Source of the DNA: Nocardioides sp. GY 10127
GTDB taxonomy: Bacteria; Actinomycetota; Actinomycetes; Propionibacteriales; Nocardioidaceae
Direction of reading: 5' to 3'
NCBI RefSeq assembly: GCF_004919085.1
Contig: NZ_STGL01000009.1
Location: 1 to 64,000, forward strand
DNA: 64,000 nucleotides
Under the pieces are notes generated by a model. The model was given only the letters and a program-made list of their open reading frames with translations, was not told the DNA's origin and searched no databases. The position numbers and the translations under genes are program-made. Positions 51,463 to 60,173 of this stretch are shown here, piece by piece; within the stretch, counting starts at the first letter, position 1, and each line of letters opens with the position of its first letter.

Positions 51463-52214
51463 GCGCGCCGGGACGGGAGGTCCTCCACCCGGCCCGCGCC
51501 GTCGACCGCTGGCTGCCCGAGGCCCTGCACGGCCCCGCACGGCGGGTGCTCACCCCGCGGATGGCGGGGCGCAGCGACACCGGGCACGTCGCCCTCACCC
51601 TGGACGACGGGCCCGACCCGCTCTCCACCCCGCACCTGCTGGGGGTCCTGGACCGGCACGACGTGCGGGCCACCTTCTTCCTCGTCGGCGAGCGCGCCGC
51701 GAGCGCGCCCGGGCTGGTGCGCTCGATGCACGCGGCCGGGCACGAGCTGGCCGTGCACGGGTGGACGCACGACGCGGTGCTGCGCCGGCGTCCCGACGAG
51801 CTCGCCGCCGACCTGGCCCGGACAGCCGACCTCCTCGAGGGCCTGACGGGCCGCCGGCCGCGCTGGTACCGGCCACCGTTCGGCGTGACGACCCGGGCCA
51901 GCGTGATCGCGGCCCGCGGGTGCGGGCTGGAGCCGGTGCTGTGGACGGCGTGGGGCCGCGACTGGTCGCGCTACGTCTCCGCGGCCGGCGTGGCCTGGCG
52001 GGTGCGCCGCACCCTGCGCCCGGGCGGGACCGTGCTGCTGCACGACACGGACCGCTACGGCACCCCCGGCTCGTGGCGCCGCACCGCCGAGGCGCTGGAC
52101 GTGCTCCTGCGCGAGTGGCGGGCGCTGGGCTGGGAGGTGGGTCCGCTCCGCGACCACGGCCTCCCCGTGGGACCCCCTCGGCCGCGGGACGTGAGCCGGG
52201 TCGCAGCCGTGTGA
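51459..52214 (+). CDS. Polysaccharide deacetylase (NodB domain)
   Basis: 251 residues. NodB motifs are present in order: LTLDDGPDP (catalytic and metal Asp), HGWTHD (two metal His), RPPFG, and LLHDTD. No signal peptide is visible, so it may act on a cytoplasmic or inner-face lipid-linked sugar. It removes acetyl groups from GlcNAc-like residues. Translationally coupled (GTGA) to the glycosyltransferase, mirroring the transferase/deacetylase pair on the opposite strand. Confidence 0.92.
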   Translation: MSAPGREVLHPARAVDRWLPEALHGPARRVLTPRMAGRSDTGHVALTLDDGPDPLSTPHLLGVLDRHDVRATFFLVGERAASAPGLVRSMHAAGHELAVHGWTHDAVLRRRPDELAADLARTADLLEGLTGRRPRWYRPPFGVTTRASVIAARGCGLEPVLWTAWGRDWSRYVSAAGVAWRVRRTLRPGGTVLLHDTDRYGTPGSWRRTAEALDVLLREWRALGWEVGPLRDHGLPVGPPRPRDVSRVAAV

Positions 52215-52380
52215 GGACGCCGTGAGGCCGTGAGGCCGATGGTCCCGTGTCCGTGAAGGACGCGTGCAAGGTCGCTCTCCCGTGGCGCCTCACGGCGTGG
52301 GAGGTGCCACCCTGGCACCATCCCCTCCTGTCGACCGCCCCGTGGCGGTGGGCCGGTCCCGTCTGCCGAAGGAACCACCG

Positions 52381-52722
52381 ATGTCCTCGCCGTCCGTCCT
52401 CGTCGTCGACGACGACGCCGACTTCCGCGCCATGGTCCGGCTGCGGCTGGAGGACGTCGGCGTGCGGGTTCACGAGGCGAGCACCGGGGACGCGGCCCTC
52501 ATGGCGATCACGACGGGCTCGGTGCCGGACCTGGTGATCGCCGACCTCCGGCTGCCGGGCATCGACGGGCGCGAGGTGCGCGACCACCTGGCCTACAGCC
52601 GGCCCGAGGTGCCCGTGCACGTCTGGTCGGCCCTGCCGCGGACCGGCGCGGACGTCTCCGTCAAGGACCTCGCCGTGCTCTCCGACCTCCTGCGTCGGCA
52701 CTGCGGCATCAAGACGTCCTGA
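52381..52722 (+). CDS. Stand-alone response regulator receiver protein
   Basis: 113 residues consisting only of a receiver domain: VLVVDDDADF, phosphoacceptor Asp55 in LVIADLRLPG, then VWSALPRTGADVSVKDL with a Lys but no KP motif. There is no output domain, so it may act as a phosphate relay or by protein contact, like CheY or SpoIIA-type relays. AAGGA lies nine bases before the ATG. It precedes a histidine kinase by seven bases. Confidence 0.9.
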   Translation: MSSPSVLVVDDDADFRAMVRLRLEDVGVRVHEASTGDAALMAITTGSVPDLVIADLRLPGIDGREVRDHLAYSRPEVPVHVWSALPRTGADVSVKDLAVLSDLLRRHCGIKTS

Positions 52723-52729
52723 CCCCGCC

Positions 52730-54424
52730 ATGGCCCTCGGGCCGTGGATGCGGGACCCTGGTGGGGTGACGGGTACCGCAGGCACGCCGACCGGCGGCGC
52801 GAGCGCCGAGCCGGTGGGGCCGCTGGCCCGTCCCGCCATCGTGCTCTCCCTGACCACGGCGTTCCTGGGCCTCGTCGTCCTGCTGGGGTGGGCGCTGGGG
52901 CTCGACGCCCTCACCCACGTCCTCCCCTCCCTGGTGGCGATGCAGCCCGCCACGGCCACCGACTTCGTGCTCCTCGGGCTCGGCACCGCGGTCTTCAAGA
53001 CGAAGCTGCCCACCCCGCGCGCTGCCGCGGCCGTCGCGCTCGTCGCCGTCGGCCTCGTCGTGGTGATCGCGGGGACCGCGTTCGTCTGCGAGCTGGAGCA
53101 GGTGGACTACCCGTTCACGTTCCTGGGTGACATGGCGCAGAACGGCGGCCGGATGTCCGGCATCACCGCCGTCGCGCACCTGACGCTGGCCGGGTCGCTG
53201 GCCCTGCTCGTGGGCGGGCGCCGGGCCTTCGCGCACGGAGCCGCCATCGCGGGCGTCGCCATCGGGCTGATGGGCCTCTCCGGCTACGCGTTCGGCCGCT
53301 CGGACCTCTACAGCGTGGGCTACTTCCAGACGCTGGCCCTGCACACGGCCGCCGGCATCCTGCTCCAGGGCCTGGCGCTGGTCCTCGCGACGGGTGACGT
53401 CGGGTTCATCCGGCTCGCGCGCTCCAGGACGACGGGCGGCCGACTCGCCCGGACGCTGCTGCCCGTGATCCTGCTGGTCCCGCTGGCGACGGGCTGGGTG
53501 GGCGTCTGGGCCATGCGGCAGGGGGCCGGGCCGGGCTTCGTCGTCGCGTGCATCGTCACGTTCGTCTCGCTCGCGAGCGGAGCGCTCGTCTGGGGTGCCG
53601 GCGCGTGGCTGCGGGACTCCGACGTCCGCCGGGCCGAGGCCGAGCACGCCCGGGCGGCCGCCGAGGCCGCGACGACCGAGGCCGAGGAGGCGCGTCTGGC
53701 CGCCGCGGAGGCGCTGGACCAGCTCTCGGCGCTCACCGAGGAGCTGCGCATCGCCAACCGCGACCTGCGCGACTTCACCTCCGCCGCGGTGCACGACCTG
53801 CGGGGGCCGCTCAGCGCGATCAGGATCGGGATGCAGATGCTCGAGGTCGCCTCCAGCGAGGAGTCGCGGGCCCGGGTGGAGGAGCGCGTCCGGGCGGCCA
53901 CCGACCGGGGCATGGCGCTGGTCGACGACCTGCTCGACCTCCAGGAGGTCGGCGCCGTCGACCCGGAGCCGACCCGGATCGACCTGGCCGAGTCCGTGCG
54001 GGCCCTGGCCGACGCGGCCTCGGTCACCACCGGCCGCGCCGTGAACCTCGACGTCAACGGCCCCGCCGTGGTCGACGCGGACGACCACCTGATCGACCGG
54101 CTCCTCACCAACCTCGTCGAGAACGCGGTGAAGTACACCCCGGGCGACGGGCCGGTCGACCTCGCCCTGCACGGAGAGATGACCGGCACCGGCATGGTGG
54201 AGCTCCGGCTCGCGGACCGCGGCGTCCCGATCCCCGAGGAGGAGCGAGAGCTCGTCTTCGAGATCTTCCGGCGCGGCACCGACGGCGCGCGGGTCGCCTC
54301 CGGCACCGGCGTGGGGCTGGCCATCTGCCGGCGCATCGTCGAGCGCCACGGTGGCCAGATCGACATCCGCGACGAGGACGGCTGGTCCAAGAGCTTCCGG
54401 TTCACCCTCCCCGCCCACGTCTGA
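52730..54424 (+). CDS. Membrane histidine kinase with eight-helix sensor
   Basis: 564 residues. About eight helices fill residues 30-285, followed by a coiled coil (RRAEAEHARAAAEAATTEAEEARLAAAEALDQL). Then come phosphoacceptor motif SAAVHDLRGPLSA (His355) and the ATPase domain (NLVENAVKYTPGDG, DRGVPIPEEEREL, GTGVGLAICRRIV). The integral sensor lacks an obvious soluble domain, so it may sense membrane state, light or a lipophilic ligand. The ATG at 52730 lacks a good ribosome site; ATG 52748 or GTG 52766 are alternatives. It partners the preceding receiver. Confidence 0.9.
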   Translation: MALGPWMRDPGGVTGTAGTPTGGASAEPVGPLARPAIVLSLTTAFLGLVVLLGWALGLDALTHVLPSLVAMQPATATDFVLLGLGTAVFKTKLPTPRAAAAVALVAVGLVVVIAGTAFVCELEQVDYPFTFLGDMAQNGGRMSGITAVAHLTLAGSLALLVGGRRAFAHGAAIAGVAIGLMGLSGYAFGRSDLYSVGYFQTLALHTAAGILLQGLALVLATGDVGFIRLARSRTTGGRLARTLLPVILLVPLATGWVGVWAMRQGAGPGFVVACIVTFVSLASGALVWGAGAWLRDSDVRRAEAEHARAAAEAATTEAEEARLAAAEALDQLSALTEELRIANRDLRDFTSAAVHDLRGPLSAIRIGMQMLEVASSEESRARVEERVRAATDRGMALVDDLLDLQEVGAVDPEPTRIDLAESVRALADAASVTTGRAVNLDVNGPAVVDADDHLIDRLLTNLVENAVKYTPGDGPVDLALHGEMTGTGMVELRLADRGVPIPEEERELVFEIFRRGTDGARVASGTGVGLAICRRIVERHGGQIDIRDEDGWSKSFRFTLPAHV

Positions 54425-54576
54425 GCAGGTCCTGAGCCCTTCCCGGTGAGGCCCCGCGGGTGGTGGGCGCGGCCCGGACTCCTCAGGTGGGCGCCGCGGA
54501 TGCCGAGCAACACCTCGGCGGAGCTCCTGCTCCGTGCCGCCAGCGCCCGTGTGCGCCCGACCTCCGAGGTGATCCG

Positions 54577-56235
54577 TTGACGTCCGTGCCCGTCTCCCTC
54601 CCCCTGTCCTCCCGCGCGGACGCGGGCAGCCGGGGCCGTTCCGCCTTCGCCGGCCTCGCCGACCTCGGTCTGCGGACGAAGCTGCTCGCCGTCGTCGTCA
54701 CCCTGGCCGTCGTGGCCGTGGGCGTCGGCGTGCTCGGCATGGTCAACCTGAGCACGGCCGCCGCCACCACGCAGACCATGTACGAGGAGAACGTCCAGGC
54801 GGGCATCCTCACCGCCAAGGCGATCACGGACGTCGAGGAGATCGGCATCGCGCTGCGCGAGTCCGCGCTCCAGCCCGACCGGGCCAGCACGCAGGAGAGC
54901 CTCGACTCCATCAAGACCCTCTACGCCTCCTACCAGGAGAACGCCGCGTCGCTCGCGGCCCTCGGCCTCGGCGCCGAGGTCACGGGCCAGCTCGACACGG
55001 TGACGAGCGAGCTCGAGGCCGGCCTGGCCTACAACGACGAGGTGCTGGCGCCGCTGGCGCTGGCCAACCAGTACGAGGACTGGCTGATCGCGGCGCAGCC
55101 CGACCAGAACCCGCACTTCGGCAATGCGGTCCAGGGCCTCCAGCAGCTCACCGAGATCGTCGCCACCGACGCCGCCACCGCCGCGGACGACGCGGACGCG
55201 ACCACGGCCTCCATGCGGAACCTCACGATCATCGTCCTGCTGCTGGGCATCGGCGTGGCCCTGGCCATCACCACCCTCGTCCTGCGCCGGGTGCTCTCCG
55301 ACGTGGCCTCGGTCCGGCGGGTCGCCGACGCCCTGGCGGGCGGTGACCTCACCGCCACCTCGGGCCTGTCCACCCGCGACGAGATCGGCAGCATGGCGGC
55401 CGCCCTCGACGACGCCTCGGAGAAGCTGCGCTCCCTCATGACGACGGTCTCGGAGTCCTCCGGCGCCCTCGCCGTCTCCTCCGAGGAGCTCTCCGCCTCG
55501 TCCACGCAGATCGCCGCCGGCGCCGAGGAGACCGCGGTCCAGGCCAACGTCGTGAGCCAGGCCGCCGACGACATCTCCCGCAACGTCTCCACCGTGGCCT
55601 CCGGCGCGGAGGAGATGGGCGCCTCGATCCGCGAGATCGCCGCCTCGGCCACCGACGCCTCCCGCGTCGCCGCCAACGCCGTCCAGATGGTCGAGAGCAC
55701 CAACGCCACCATCTCCAAGCTGGGCGTCTCCAGCCAGGAGATCGGCGAGGTCATCCAGACGATCTCCTCGATCGCCGAGCAGACCAACCTGCTGGCCCTC
55801 AACGCCACCATCGAGGCCGCCCGTGCCGGCGAGGCCGGCAAGGGCTTCGCCGTCGTCGCGAACGAGGTCAAGGAGCTCGCGCAGGAGACCGCCCGGGCCA
55901 CCGAGGACATCATCGGCCGCGTCCAGGCCATCCAGGCCGACACCGGCGGCGCCGTCGCCGCCATCGGCGAGATCTCCGACATCATCGGCTCGATCAACGA
56001 GTACCAGATGACGATCGCCTCGGCGGTCGAGGAGCAGTCGGCCACCACCGAGGAGATGCTGCGCAACGTCGCGCAGGCCTCGGCCGGCTCCTCGCAGATC
56101 GCCGAGAACATCAGCGGCGTCTCGCAGGCGGCCCACGGCACCACCGAGGCGCTCTCGCAGAGCCGCACCGCGGTCGACGAGGTCGCCCGCATGGCCGAGG
56201 AGCTGCGCGGCGCGGTCGGGAGCTTCAGGGTCTGA
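54577..56235 (+). CDS. Methyl-accepting chemotaxis protein
   Basis: About 552 residues. Two membrane helices (about 33-53 and 216-236) flank a helical extracytoplasmic sensor of the four-helix-bundle type. A HAMP domain (LRRVLSDVASVRRVADALAGGDL) is followed by the signalling domain with the CheA/CheW-binding hairpin EQTNLLALNATIEAARAGEAGKGFAVVANEVKELA. The start is inferred as TTG at 54577, with GAGGTG about six bases upstream; GTG 54586 is an alternative. No cheA, cheW or flagellar gene is in the window. The receiver/kinase pair upstream may share its signal. Confidence 0.9.
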   Translation: MTSVPVSLPLSSRADAGSRGRSAFAGLADLGLRTKLLAVVVTLAVVAVGVGVLGMVNLSTAAATTQTMYEENVQAGILTAKAITDVEEIGIALRESALQPDRASTQESLDSIKTLYASYQENAASLAALGLGAEVTGQLDTVTSELEAGLAYNDEVLAPLALANQYEDWLIAAQPDQNPHFGNAVQGLQQLTEIVATDAATAADDADATTASMRNLTIIVLLLGIGVALAITTLVLRRVLSDVASVRRVADALAGGDLTATSGLSTRDEIGSMAAALDDASEKLRSLMTTVSESSGALAVSSEELSASSTQIAAGAEETAVQANVVSQAADDISRNVSTVASGAEEMGASIREIAASATDASRVAANAVQMVESTNATISKLGVSSQEIGEVIQTISSIAEQTNLLALNATIEAARAGEAGKGFAVVANEVKELAQETARATEDIIGRVQAIQADTGGAVAAIGEISDIIGSINEYQMTIASAVEEQSATTEEMLRNVAQASAGSSQIAENISGVSQAAHGTTEALSQSRTAVDEVARMAEELRGAVGSFRV

Positions 56236-56261
56236 CGCCCGCGGGCGGCAGATCACCCGGT

Positions 56262-56303
56262 CAGGACGCCGCGGAGCAGACATGTCTGCTCCGCGGCGTC
56301 CTG
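56262..56303. terminator. 42-bp perfect palindrome between convergent genes
   Basis: CAGGACGCCGCGGAGCAGACA is followed directly by its exact reverse complement. The palindrome sits between the ends of the chemoreceptor and DUF3500 genes (five bases from the latter's stop) and should act as a bidirectional terminator. Confidence 0.8.
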
Positions 56304-56307
56304 CGTG

Positions 56308-57558
56308 TCACTGCCCGCGGGCGAGCGTGACGGGGTTGGGCTTCACCGCGTAGGGCTCCGGGGCGTACCAGGAGTCGGTGACGAGCGGGGAGTCCTCCGT
56401 CGGACGGTTGGAGACCAGCCGCCGCTGCAGGTGGGCCCCGCCGTGGTCGTGCCGGGCGTAGTGGTCGACCAGCAGGTCGCCGCCCAGGTCGTTGGCGAGG
56501 TCGCGCCACACGGTGTGCACGTGCTGGCCCGCCGCCACGGCGTTGTCGGCCTCGAGCAGCAGGTGCTCGGTGGAGACGCGGTAGTAGTGCGCGGTGTCCG
56601 GGGCGAGCCCGCCGGCCCAGGCGAAGACCAGCTTCGAGGGGTCGCCCGCGAGGACGTCGCGCCGGTACTGCGCGGTGAGCTCGTCCGGCCCGGTCTCGAC
56701 GTAGCGCAGCAGCAGCTCGCGGGCGGCCGTGAGCTGGTCGCCGGTCATGTCCGAGCCCCGCAGGCCCGAGGGCGCGGCCTGGACGAAGGCCAGCTTGCGA
56801 CGGTCCTCGTCGGAGATGATGTAGCCGGGGATGCCGAGGTCGACGTTGTCCGACCACTCCTCCGCACCGACGCGCGGCACCTGCCGGGTCACGAAGTCGG
56901 CCGGGGCCACGTCGTGCACGTGGGCGGCCGCGCGAGCGTCCTCGCTGAGGGAGCCGAGCAGGTCGAAGGCCATCCGCCCGTTGAGGCCCAGGGGGTCCAG
57001 GACGCCGGCCGGGATCGGCATGGCGCCCATCGCGAACGGGGTGATGGTGAGGAAGCGCTGGGCGACCACCGTGAAGCTGAGCGAGAGGTGGTGGCCGGCG
57101 ATGCGCCAGCCCCAGGTGTCCTCGAACGCGGGGCGGCCGAAGAAGCTGAGCCAGTAGCCGTCGGGGTCGCGGAAGTCGCCGGCCAGCACGCCGAAGCGTC
57201 GCTCGACGACCTCCATCTCCCGCAGCAGGTTCTCGGTGGCCATCACCGAGAGCACCTGGCTGTAGCCGCGCATGGAGAGGCCCGTCTTGATCAGCGTCTG
57301 GGCCAGGGTGCGCTGGTGGCCGACGAGCTTGGACAGCGGCACCCCGGCGCGGTCGGGCTTGGGGATGAAGTCCCAGTCGACGCGGCGCGGGTCCTCCATG
57401 TCGGGGCTGATCGCCTGGGCCCGCAGCGCGGGGTCCAGGGAGTCGAGCAGCGCCCAGGTGGCGAAGAGCATCTGCCGGATGGTCTGCGGCGCCTGGTAGG
57501 TCAGGCCCCCGGACGTCGCCGGGGCGGTGGTCTCGGGGCGGGTGTCGGTGGCGGTCAT
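56308..57558 (-). CDS. DUF3500 family protein
   Basis: 416 residues, no signal peptide. Recognisable family segments are WRIAGHHLSLSFTVV, VFAWAGGLAPDTAHYYRVSTEHLLLEADN and HVHTVWRDLANDLGGDLLVDHYARHDHG. His/Asp-rich clusters (GHHLS, HVHTVWRD, YARHDHG) suggest metal binding, possibly a hydrolase or lyase. The reaction is not known. It is the last gene of a catabolic operon containing FAH, RidA-like, monooxygenase and dienelactone hydrolase genes, so it probably acts on a pathway intermediate. Confidence 0.85.
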   Translation of the reverse strand: MTATDTRPETTAPATSGGLTYQAPQTIRQMLFATWALLDSLDPALRAQAISPDMEDPRRVDWDFIPKPDRAGVPLSKLVGHQRTLAQTLIKTGLSMRGYSQVLSVMATENLLREMEVVERRFGVLAGDFRDPDGYWLSFFGRPAFEDTWGWRIAGHHLSLSFTVVAQRFLTITPFAMGAMPIPAGVLDPLGLNGRMAFDLLGSLSEDARAAAHVHDVAPADFVTRQVPRVGAEEWSDNVDLGIPGYIISDEDRRKLAFVQAAPSGLRGSDMTGDQLTAARELLLRYVETGPDELTAQYRRDVLAGDPSKLVFAWAGGLAPDTAHYYRVSTEHLLLEADNAVAAGQHVHTVWRDLANDLGGDLLVDHYARHDHGGAHLQRRLVSNRPTEDSPLVTDSWYAPEPYAVKPNPVTLARGQ

Positions 57559-57602
57559 GCGGGTCCTCGCTTCGGTGGGCGGACGTCGGGAGGGGAGCGG
57601 GC

Positions 57603-57986
57603 TCAGCCCGGCAGCACCGCGAGCAGGTCGCAGAAGACCAGCGTCGGGCTGCCGGTGGCGGCCGGCAGGACCATGCGGGCCGGCCGGTCGTCGGGGTCGG
57701 GGAACATCGCCGTCCACTCCTCGTTGAGCGCGACCCGGTCGGTCGGGTCGGCGAGGTGGACGGTCATCCGCAACAGGTCCTCCGGGCCGCCGCCGGCGGC
57801 CTCGAGGACCGCCCGGACGTGGCCGAACACGTGGTGCACCTGCGTGGCCAGGTCGGGCGGCATCTCGTGGGTCCCCGGGTCGCGGCCGGTGATCATCCCG
57901 GTCGCGAGGACCCGGTCGATCACCGCCGCGACGGGGATGGGGTTGGCGTGCGAGAACCCCGGGAGGGACAGGCTGCGGCGGGGCAT
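57603..57986 (-). CDS. RidA/YjgF family protein
   Basis: 127 residues with the chorismate-mutase-like trimeric fold: SLSLPGFSHANPIPVAAVIDRVLATGMITG, VHHVFGHVRAVLEAAGGGPEDLLRMTVHLAD and a C-terminal ARMVLPA segment with the conserved Arg. RidA proteins hydrolyse reactive enamine/imine intermediates. Within aromatic catabolic operons, relatives act as deaminases such as aminomuconate deaminase. It overlaps the FAH stop by TGATG. Confidence 0.88.
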   Translation of the reverse strand: MPRRSLSLPGFSHANPIPVAAVIDRVLATGMITGRDPGTHEMPPDLATQVHHVFGHVRAVLEAAGGGPEDLLRMTVHLADPTDRVALNEEWTAMFPDPDDRPARMVLPAATGSPTLVFCDLLAVLPG

Positions 57987-58849
57987 CAGGACGCGCTGTC
58001 CGGCTGCTGGGCGACCACGCGGTTCTCGATGACCCCCAGGCCCTCGATCTCGGCGCGGACGACGTCCCCGACCTTGAGGAAGTTGCCGGTGGGGGCGCCG
58101 ATGCCGGCCGGCGTGCCGGTCGCCAGGACGTCACCGGGCATGAGCGTGAAGACCTGGGTCAGGTACTCGATCTGCTCGTAGATGTCGTAGATCATGTCGT
58201 CGGTGCGCCAGTCCTGGCGGATCTCGCCGTTGACCGTGAGCTGCATCTGCAGGTCCAGCGGGTCGGCGACCTCGTCGTCGGTGGTCAGCCACGGGCCCAT
58301 GGGGCCGTGGGTGTCGAACGACTTGCCCAGGGTGAACGTGGGCGAGCGCTTGGCCAGCCAGTCGCGCACCGAGACGTCGTTGGTGACGACGTAGCCGGCG
58401 ATGACGGAGCGGGCGTCGGCGGCCTTGACGTCCTTGCACCGCTGGCCGATGACGACCCCGAGCTCGATCTCGTAGTCGAGCTCGTCGGAGAGGTCCGGCT
58501 TCACGATGTTCTCGTGCGGGCCGACGATGCAGCTGACCTGCTTGTTGAACCACATCTGCGAGGTCGGCACCGGGATGCCGGCGGCGCGCGCCTCCTCGGC
58601 GTGCGCGGCGTAGTTCATGCCGATGCCGAGGTACTTCTGCGGGGAGTCGATCGGCGCCTCGAGGACGACCTCGTCGAGCGCGTAGCGGGCGCCGACGCAG
58701 GCCTGGGCCTCGGGCAGCAGGCCGTCGAGCACGGGCAGGACAGCGCGCAGCGACGTCCCGAGGACGCTGGTGACGTCGACGACCTCGTCGCCCTCGACGC
58801 GGCCGAGGCGGCTGGGGCCGTCGGGGAGGTGGAAACGGGCGATCTTCAT
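57986..58849 (-). CDS. Fumarylacetoacetate hydrolase family protein
   Basis: 287 residues. The N-terminal small domain is followed by the FAH core: YLGIGMNYAAHAEEA, metal ligands in LDYEIELGVVIG and NDVSVRDWLAKRSPTF, GKSFDTHGPMGPWL, and GDVLATGTPAGIG. Members hydrolyse C-C bonds or decarboxylate/hydrate acyl-pyruvates at the end of ring-cleavage pathways. Coupled to the RidA-like gene downstream and the NTF2-like gene upstream by 4- to 1-base overlaps. Confidence 0.93.
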   Translation of the reverse strand: MKIARFHLPDGPSRLGRVEGDEVVDVTSVLGTSLRAVLPVLDGLLPEAQACVGARYALDEVVLEAPIDSPQKYLGIGMNYAAHAEEARAAGIPVPTSQMWFNKQVSCIVGPHENIVKPDLSDELDYEIELGVVIGQRCKDVKAADARSVIAGYVVTNDVSVRDWLAKRSPTFTLGKSFDTHGPMGPWLTTDDEVADPLDLQMQLTVNGEIRQDWRTDDMIYDIYEQIEYLTQVFTLMPGDVLATGTPAGIGAPTGNFLKVGDVVRAEIEGLGVIENRVVAQQPDSAS

Positions 58850-59379
58850 GAGGCGTCCTCGGTGGTGTCGGTGCTGCTGTCGGTCGGGGTGCTGTCGGGC
58901 TCGTCGCCGCGCTCGGCGGCCATCGAGGCGAGCTCGGACTCGGTGGGCGGCCAGATGTGCTCGCCGTCCGGGGTCATCTGGAAGCTGAGGAAGCGCCAGC
59001 GGCCGTCCTCGCAGCGGCGCAGCACCTGGATGGCGGGGCCGGCGACGATCCGCTCGGTGCCGTCGGGGCTGGAGAGCCGGTTGACGATCCGGCCGGTCAC
59101 GATCGCCACGTCGCCGACGAGCCGCACCAGGAGGGGGCCGCGGGTCATGTCGAGGTAGGCCTGCCGGGTGGCGACGTGCTCCATGAGCTGCGCCTTGTCG
59201 TGGGTGAGTCCGGGAGCGTGGACGTGCACGAGGCTCTCGTCGTAGAGGTCGTCCAGGGTCTCGAGGTCGACCTCGAGCAGCGCCTTGCGCCGGGCGGCCT
59301 CGACGGCCAGGACCTCGGCGCGCACGGCCTCGTCGGCCACCACGACGGGGCCGGGTGAGGTGGAGGTGGGGGTGGGCAT
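58846..59379 (-). CDS. NTF2-like (SnoaL/DUF4440 type) protein
   Basis: 177 residues with an alpha+beta cone fold: LLEVDLETLDDLYDESLVHVHAPGLTHDKAQLMEHVATRQ, GDVAIVTGRIVNRL, GRWRFLSFQMTP. The conserved pocket His residues (HVHAPG) could be catalytic, as in polyketide cyclases, isomerases and dehydratases of this fold. A low-complexity acidic tail follows. It overlaps the SDR and FAH genes, so it is probably an isomerase or dehydratase step of the same pathway. Confidence 0.85.
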   Translation of the reverse strand: MPTPTSTSPGPVVVADEAVRAEVLAVEAARRKALLEVDLETLDDLYDESLVHVHAPGLTHDKAQLMEHVATRQAYLDMTRGPLLVRLVGDVAIVTGRIVNRLSSPDGTERIVAGPAIQVLRRCEDGRWRFLSFQMTPDGEHIWPPTESELASMAAERGDEPDSTPTDSSTDTTEDAS

Positions 59380-60161
59380 CAGATCAGTCCTTCGTAGGAG
59401 CCGCCGTCGAGCTGGAGGTTCTGGCCGGAGACGTAGCCCGCCTGCGCCGAGCACAGGTAGGCGCAGGCGTCCCCGAACTCCTCGGGGGTGCCGAGGCGAC
59501 CGGCGGCGATGGTGGAGGCGATGCGGCGGCGGGCCTCGGCGTGGTCGACGCCCTCGGCCGCCATCCGGCGCTGGATCATGAACTCCTGGCGGGGGGAGTC
59601 GATCCGCTCGGGCAGCAGGTTGTTGACGGTGACGTTGTCGATCGCGACCGCCTTGCTCACCGACTTGGCGATGGCGGTGAGCGCCGCGCGGGCCGACGTG
59701 GACAGGCCCATGTCGGCGGCCGGGCTCTTCACCATCGCGGAGGTGATGTTGACGATCCGGCCGAACCGCCGCTCGCGCATCCCGGGCACGTAGGCTCGGA
59801 TGAGCTCGACGGCGGGCACGAGCGTGGCGTCCACCGCCCCGCGCAGGGCCTCGGCGTCCCAGTCCTCCAGCGCGCCGGGCCGCGGCCCCGCGTTGTTGGT
59901 GACCAGGACGTCGGCCGCCGGCACCGCCTCGAGGATGGCCGCGCGCCCGGCGTCCGTGACGAGGTCGGCGGCCACGTGGGCCACCACCGCGCCCGGCAGC
60001 TCGGCGCGCAGCCGCGCCGCGGCGTCCGCGAGCTTCTTCTCGTCGCGACCGTTGAGCCAGACGTGCGCCCCCTCCCGGGCCAGCGAGCGCGCGCAGGCGA
60101 GCCCGAGGCCCTGGGAGGAGGCCGCGACGAAGGCGGTGCGGCCGGTGAGACCGAGGTCCAT
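59379..60161 (-). CDS. Atypical short-chain dehydrogenase/reductase
   Basis: 260 residues. The Rossmann motif is AFVAASSQGLGLACARSLAREGA, with NNAG, NITSAM and a C-terminal GGSYEGLI. The usual YxxxK motif is altered: the segment reads MGLSTSARAALTAIAKSV, with no Tyr at the catalytic position. That places it in the Tyr-lacking SDR group, so it may catalyse a different reaction or use other residues. It lies 12 bases after the FAD monooxygenase gene and overlaps the NTF2-like start by TGATG. Confidence 0.9.
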   Translation of the reverse strand: MDLGLTGRTAFVAASSQGLGLACARSLAREGAHVWLNGRDEKKLADAAARLRAELPGAVVAHVAADLVTDAGRAAILEAVPAADVLVTNNAGPRPGALEDWDAEALRGAVDATLVPAVELIRAYVPGMRERRFGRIVNITSAMVKSPAADMGLSTSARAALTAIAKSVSKAVAIDNVTVNNLLPERIDSPRQEFMIQRRMAAEGVDHAEARRRIASTIAAGRLGTPEEFGDACAYLCSAQAGYVSGQNLQLDGGSYEGLI

Positions 60162-60173
60162 GCGGGGCGGGCC

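Noticed and set aside
53320..56283. Long antisense frame across the kinase and chemoreceptor
   Set aside because: It covers two genes with clear domains; its composition is typical of a GC-driven shadow.
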